This document shows, one piece after another, positions 6,490 through 9,864 of a stretch of DNA of 9,864 bases; the stretch's first letter is position 1, and each line of letters begins with the position of its first letter. The notes below the pieces were generated by a model that was given only the letters and a program-made list of their open reading frames with translations, was not told the DNA's origin and ran no database searches. The stretch is from an uncultured Polyangiaceae bacterium (GTDB lineage Bacteria; Myxococcota_A; Polyangia; Polyangiales; Houyiibacteriaceae). The position numbers and the translations under genes were made by a program. The stretch spans positions 1 through 9,864 of the forward strand of contig CAMYJN010000051.1 in the NCBI GenBank assembly GCA_947258625.1, written 5' to 3'.

Positions 6490-7263
6490 ATGGCGCTCAT
6501 CGAATTCCGAGGGGTCAAGAAGGCCTTTGGGCCAAAGGTCGTGTACCGCGATCTGAACCTCGAAATCAACGAGGGCGAAGTGATCACGATCATCGGTGGC
6601 TCCGGGCAAGGCAAGAGCGTCATGCTCAAAATGCTGATCGGCCTCTTGGAGATCGATGGAGGCAGCATTTTCTTCGATGACAAACAGATCTCTGGGATCA
6701 CGGAGGCACAGTACGCAGCGGTTCGGCGGCGAGTGGCGATGCTCTTCCAAGCGAGCGCCCTTTTCGACTCACTCAACGCAAAGGAGAACGTGGCGTACGG
6801 GCTGCGGGAGCAGCTCGACATGAGCGAAACGCAGATCGCGGAACGCGTCCGCGAGTCACTGACCTACGTCGGGCTTCCGGGCACCGAGGAGACCTGGCCC
6901 GCGGATCTGTCCGCTGGAATGAAAAAGCGGATCGCGCTTGCAAGAGCGTTGGCCATACGGCCTCAGGTCCTACTCTATGACGAGCCGACGACGGGGCTCG
7001 ACCCGATCAACGTCACCCGTATCGCCGACCTCATCCAGTATCTGAACGACACCCTGGATGTCACCTCCGTGGTGGTGACGCACGACATGGACACGGCCCT
7101 GGCGATCAGTGACCGCATCGCAATGATCCACGAAGGCTTTGTGATTTTCTCGGGAACGCCGGACGAGCTGCGGGCCTCGAACAACCCTCAAGTCCGTGAC
7201 TTCATCGAGGGCAACGCTCCGGTCGACGAAGACACCGAAACTCTGCTAAGGAGTGCGGGGTAA
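6490..7263 (+). CDS. mlaF: MlaF-type ABC transporter ATPase (phospholipid/MCE transport)
   Basis: This is the cytoplasmic ATPase of an MCE (Mla/Ttg2-type) lipid transporter; it would power phospholipid movement between inner and outer membranes through an MlaE-like permease and an MlaD-like MCE protein. The 257 residues contain a Walker A GGSGQGKS (36-43), a Q-loop FQASALFDSL (Q87), a signature DLSAGMKKRIALARAL (139-154), a Walker B VLLYDEPTTGLDP (160-172), and an H-loop VVVTHD (H198). SALFDS after the Q-loop and GM rather than GQ in the signature are typical of the MlaF branch. The signature has Ala where LSGGM has its first Gly. The next gene, mlaD, starts 20 nt downstream. No permease gene adjoins. 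The specific symbol rests on subfamily motifs plus the MCE neighbour. Confidence 0.9.
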   Translation: MALIEFRGVKKAFGPKVVYRDLNLEINEGEVITIIGGSGQGKSVMLKMLIGLLEIDGGSIFFDDKQISGITEAQYAAVRRRVAMLFQASALFDSLNAKENVAYGLREQLDMSETQIAERVRESLTYVGLPGTEETWPADLSAGMKKRIALARALAIRPQVLLYDEPTTGLDPINVTRIADLIQYLNDTLDVTSVVVTHDMDTALAISDRIAMIHEGFVIFSGTPDELRASNNPQVRDFIEGNAPVDEDTETLLRSAG

Positions 7264-7283
7264 GGGGCTGCGTAGGGCAACAA

Positions 7284-8411
7284 ATGAAGACGACCGCCGG
7301 TACTCGCCTTCGTGTGGGCATTTTCGTCATGGTCTCCTTGGTGATCGGCGCGAGCGTCGCCTTTGCCATAGGCTCGCAGGAAAACATCTTTTCGCCCAAG
7401 ACGACCTACTTCACGATCTTCCACGACGTCGGAGGTCTACAGAGGGGCAACACGGTCCGCGTCGCCGGGGTGAACGTCGGCTCGGTCACCGAGGTCATCA
7501 TTGGCGAGTCGGGGCGCATCGAAGTCTACTTCCGCGTGATCGACGCCGCGACTCACCTGATCCGCGGCGAGCCGGGCGCGTCGCTCATTGGCGAAGGGCC
7601 CAAGCCCAGCTTCGCCGCGATCGGTAGCAAAGGCCTTCTCGGCGACCGCATCATCGAGATTTCGGTCGGCTCCGACGAATACCCCGAATGGGATCCCGAG
7701 CAAGCGATTCCGGTCTCGGTCGGCGGCGGCATCATGGCTTTGGCCGAGCGTGCACTCGTCGAAGTAGAAGGGACGGCCCACAACCTCCGCCTCGCCACGG
7801 ACCCGTTCTCTGACCAGGAGTTCTCGAACGATCTCAAAGAAACGGCTCGCAATCTCGCCAAGGCAAGCGGCGTCATCGCGAACGGCGACGGCACGATCGG
7901 ACGCTTGATGAACGACGCGGAGCTAGGCCGCGATGTGAAGGGCGCCGTGAAGGAGCTCCGCGCGGCTGGAAAACAGGTCGCGCAGCTCAGCGAAAACCTC
8001 AACAAGATCACCGAGGACATCCAGACGAACGAAGGCACCGCGCACGCCCTGATTTACGGGACCGAAGGCGCCGACGCAATTCGAAACATCCGTGACACCT
8101 TTGGCCAGCTGAACACGATCTTGACCGACGTTCGCGAGGGAGACGGCGCGGTCAACCAGCTCATCTACGGAGAGCTCGGCGACTCGTTCATGGACAACCT
8201 CCAGAACGCCAGCGACGACATCGCCTTCCTCACCAAAGAGGCGCGCGAGGGTAAGGGCACCATCGGCGCCCTGCTAACGGACCCTTCGGTCTACGAAGAC
8301 ATCAAGCGATTGGTTGGCGACCTCGAGCGCAACGACATTCTTCGGGCGCTGGTGCGGTACTCGATCCGCCGCGACGAAGCCCGAGAGCCCGTCGAAGTCA
8401 CCGAAGAGTAG
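7284..8411 (+). CDS. mlaD: MlaD-type MCE domain lipid-transport protein
   Basis: This is the periplasmic, membrane-anchored, lipid-binding partner of the MlaF ATPase. The 375-residue product has an N-terminal helix at about 9-29 and an MCE domain at about 40-130. The domain has the family hallmarks [21 protein letters not shown] (51-71) and [15 protein letters not shown] (115-129). A linker and a long helical C-terminal region (about 150-355) follow, containing four glycine-centred repeats (annotated separately). A charged tail ends in EVTEE. E. coli MlaD has 183 residues, so the C-terminal half is an extra module, as in larger MCE proteins with helical tubes or needles. The start at 7284 has only a weak upstream AGGG; it is chosen because it begins just before the anchor helix. 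The thyA start is 4 nt downstream of the stop. Confidence 0.9.
   Translation: MKTTAGTRLRVGIFVMVSLVIGASVAFAIGSQENIFSPKTTYFTIFHDVGGLQRGNTVRVAGVNVGSVTEVIIGESGRIEVYFRVIDAATHLIRGEPGASLIGEGPKPSFAAIGSKGLLGDRIIEISVGSDEYPEWDPEQAIPVSVGGGIMALAERALVEVEGTAHNLRLATDPFSDQEFSNDLKETARNLAKASGVIANGDGTIGRLMNDAELGRDVKGAVKELRAAGKQVAQLSENLNKITEDIQTNEGTAHALIYGTEGADAIRNIRDTFGQLNTILTDVREGDGAVNQLIYGELGDSFMDNLQNASDDIAFLTKEAREGKGTIGALLTDPSVYEDIKRLVGDLERNDILRALVRYSIRRDEAREPVEVTEE
7884..8282 (+). repeat. Four degenerate GxGTxxxLxxD repeats in the MlaD C-terminal region
   Basis: At the protein level, the units are [11 protein letters not shown] (residue 201), [11 protein letters not shown] (249), [11 protein letters not shown] (286) and [11 protein letters not shown] (323). 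Spacing is 48, 37 and 37 residues. Each is flanked by amphipathic helix with heptad-like hydrophobics (for example the stretch around 222-246). The DNA is not repeated closely enough to suggest recent duplication. The pattern suggests stacked or coiled helical units broken by a glycine turn. Confidence 0.7.
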
Positions 8412-8415
8412 ACCC

Positions 8416-9258
8416 ATGCGGGCCTATCTCGATCTGCTGCGGAACGTGCTCGACAACGGTGTCACGCGCGACGACCGTACGGGTACGGGCACGCGAAGCT
8501 TGTTCGGCTATCAGATGCGCGTCGACCTTCGTGAAGGTTTCCCTTTGCTGACGACGAAGAAGCTCCACTTGAAATCGATCGTTCACGAGCTTCTGTGGTT
8601 CGTACGCGGGCAGACCCATGTGAGCCAGCTCCAAGAAGTGGGAGTTTCGATCTGGGACGAGTGGGCGACCGCCGAGCAGACCGCACGCTTCGGGCGGAAG
8701 GAAGGTGACCTCGGCCCGGTGTATGGGCATCAGTGGCGGAACTTCGGCGCGACTGAGCGAGAGGACGGCAGCTACGAGCGCGACGGCTTCGACCAACTCA
8801 GCTACGTGCTCGACCAGATCCGCGACAACCCGGACAGCCGCCGACTCATCGTCTCCGGCTGGGACCCGCGAGAAGCCGAGCGCGTCGCCCTCCCCCCTTG
8901 TCACACGCTGTTTCAGTTTTACGTGAGCAAGGGCCGGTTGAGCTGTCAGCTGTACCAGCGGAGCGCCGACGTCTTTTTGGGGGTCCCCTTCAACATTGCG
9001 AGCTATGCCCTGCTCACCATGATGATCGCCTCGGTTTCCGACTTGGAGCCGGGTGATTTCGTTCACACGTTTGGCGACGTGCATCTATACAGCAATCACG
9101 TCGAACAAGCGCGCTTGCAACTCTCCCGCCAACCTCGCCCTCTACCGACGATGAAGATCGACCCGTCCGTGCGTAGCTTGTTCGACTTCGAGTATGAGCA
9201 CTTCCGACTGACGGACTACCTGCCCCACCCCCGCATCAAGGCCCCGGTGGCAGTGTGA
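8416..9258 (+). CDS. thyA: Thymidylate synthase
   Basis: ThyA methylates dUMP to dTMP using 5,10-methylenetetrahydrofolate, releasing dihydrofolate. The ATG at 8416 gives 280 residues and the family N-terminus MRAYLDLL; an in-frame start at 8314 would overlap mlaD by 98 nt and has no family support. Visible motifs: [12 protein letters not shown] (20-31) with the phosphate-binding Arg21, a WDEW pair (80-83), GPVYGHQWR (100-108), the Arg pair in [10 protein letters not shown] (140-149), catalytic Cys162 in [32 protein letters not shown] (181-200), HLYSNH (223-228), and the complete C-terminal IKAPVAV needed for closing the active site. It is 16 residues longer than the E. coli enzyme, through small insertions around residues 84-96 and 110-124. 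It lies 4 nt after mlaD and overlaps folA by 4 nt. Confidence 0.98.
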   Translation: MRAYLDLLRNVLDNGVTRDDRTGTGTRSLFGYQMRVDLREGFPLLTTKKLHLKSIVHELLWFVRGQTHVSQLQEVGVSIWDEWATAEQTARFGRKEGDLGPVYGHQWRNFGATEREDGSYERDGFDQLSYVLDQIRDNPDSRRLIVSGWDPREAERVALPPCHTLFQFYVSKGRLSCQLYQRSADVFLGVPFNIASYALLTMMIASVSDLEPGDFVHTFGDVHLYSNHVEQARLQLSRQPRPLPTMKIDPSVRSLFDFEYEHFRLTDYLPHPRIKAPVAV

Positions 9259-9761
9259 CCGATGCCCTCGCTGCCCAAGCGCCCCTTGCGTTGATCGTCG
9301 CGGTCGCTCGGAACGGCGTGATCGGCCACCAAGGCGGCCTACCCTGGCATATTTCCGAGGACCTCAAGCACTTCAAGAAGACGACCAGCGGCCACGCGAT
9401 CATCATGGGCCGCAAGACCTATGATTCGATCGGAGGCCCGCTGCCGAAGCGTCGGAACATCGTCGTCACGCGGCAGTCGGACCTCGAGCTCCCAGGCTGC
9501 GATCGGGCCGAGAGCCTCGACGAAGCCATCGCTCTGGCCCGAACCACCGACCCCTGCCCCTTCATCATCGGCGGCGCAAGCATCTACGAAGAGGCCCTGC
9601 CGATGGCGACCGAGCTCCATGTGACGACGATCGATCGGGAAGTCGAAGGCGATACGTACTTTCCTGAGGGCTTGTCGGCGTTTGTAGAGGTCGAGAGCCG
9701 CCCCGGCGGAACTCCCGGCGTTACTTTTCGTCTACTGCGCCGAAGATCGCCCGATCGCTGA
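9255..9761 (+). CDS. folA: Dihydrofolate reductase
   Basis: FolA reduces dihydrofolate, the by-product of ThyA, to tetrahydrofolate with NADPH, so the pair forms a closed cycle. The GTG start at 9255 overlaps the thyA stop (GTGA), indicating translational coupling. The 168-residue product matches the usual size (E. coli 159). Motifs: [20 protein letters not shown] (12-31), catalytic Asp36 in [20 protein letters not shown] (49-60) binding [18 protein letters not shown] (103-115), and EGDTYFPE (131-138) with the conserved Thr134. An N-terminal tail of about 9 residues (TDALAAQAP) precedes the first strand. The stop is followed immediately by the hexanucleotide repeat array, with no recognisable terminator. 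Confidence 0.97.
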   Translation: MTDALAAQAPLALIVAVARNGVIGHQGGLPWHISEDLKHFKKTTSGHAIIMGRKTYDSIGGPLPKRRNIVVTRQSDLELPGCDRAESLDEAIALARTTDPCPFIIGGASIYEEALPMATELHVTTIDREVEGDTYFPEGLSAFVEVESRPGGTPGVTFRLLRRRSPDR

Positions 9762-9763
9762 AC

Positions 9764-9829
9764 GCTGTCGCTGGCGCTGACGCTGACGCTGACGCTGACG
9801 CTGGCACTGACACTGACACTGGCGCTGCC
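9764..9829. repeat. Hexanucleotide tandem repeat array (RCTGRC), 11 units
   Basis: Eleven contiguous 6-nt units: GCTGTC, GCTGGC, four GCTGAC, GCTGGC, two ACTGAC, ACTGGC and GCTGCC. The array begins 3 nt after the folA stop. The copies are imperfect, with the changes clustered (ACT units together), as expected from slippage plus internal duplication. A period of six keeps any reading frame, and all three minus-strand frames are open across it to the window edge. It could be an intergenic microsatellite or the coding 3' end of an incoming minus-strand gene. The remaining 35 nt to the window end show nothing I can assign. Confidence 0.9.
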
Positions 9830-9864
9830 GCGGTGCGGGTGGTTGCTGAGCTTGGCGGCTGGTT

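Noticed and set aside
8314..8415. A longer N-terminus for ThyA starting at 8314
   Set aside because: It would overlap mlaD by 98 nt, and the added residues have no match to the ThyA family. The ATG at 8416 gives the standard N-terminus.

Overview
This GC-rich window (roughly 60% or more G+C, strong G/C preference at third codon positions) comes from a bacterial chromosome. It holds no RNA gene, insertion sequence or CRISPR array. The gene families and style suggest a Deltaproteobacterium in the broad sense, most likely Myxococcota. The pointers are an MlaD-type MCE protein with repeated GxGTxG helical segments, TTGACA-N17-TAGCGT-type promoter spacing, very short leaders, and hexanucleotide RCTGRC arrays between genes. 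This placement is inference, not proof.

Left half (1-5244, minus strand): a respiratory complex I cluster in the order nuoE, nuoF, nuoJ, nuoK, nuoL. The genes are packed tightly: 4-nt overlaps at E/F and F/J, and gaps of 6 nt and 4 nt at J/K and K/L. nuoL runs off the left edge without a stop. nuoG, nuoH and nuoI, which lie between F and J in the classical operon, are absent here. A clear sigma70-like promoter sits directly upstream of nuoE, so this block is its own transcription unit. NuoL carries an unusual extension of at least 124 residues after its last membrane helix, containing a PKD-like segment with an EF-hand-like DxNxDG motif.

Middle (5320-6439): two convergent genes of unknown function, overlapping by 29 nt at their 3' ends. 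One encodes a protein with a single N-terminal membrane anchor and four downstream cysteines. The other encodes a probable lipoprotein.

Right half (6490-9761, plus strand): four closely spaced genes, probably one operon. They are an MlaF-type ABC ATPase, an MlaD-type MCE lipid-binding protein, thymidylate synthase (thyA) and dihydrofolate reductase (folA). ThyA and FolA are functionally paired: ThyA makes dTMP and releases dihydrofolate, and FolA regenerates tetrahydrofolate. MlaF and MlaD would energise and guide phospholipid transport across the envelope, but their MlaE-type permease is not in the window. The divergent lipoprotein/mlaF intergenic region (50 nt) can be read as two interleaved promoters that each place transcription almost at the start codon. 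The window ends in an eleven-unit hexanucleotide repeat after folA.
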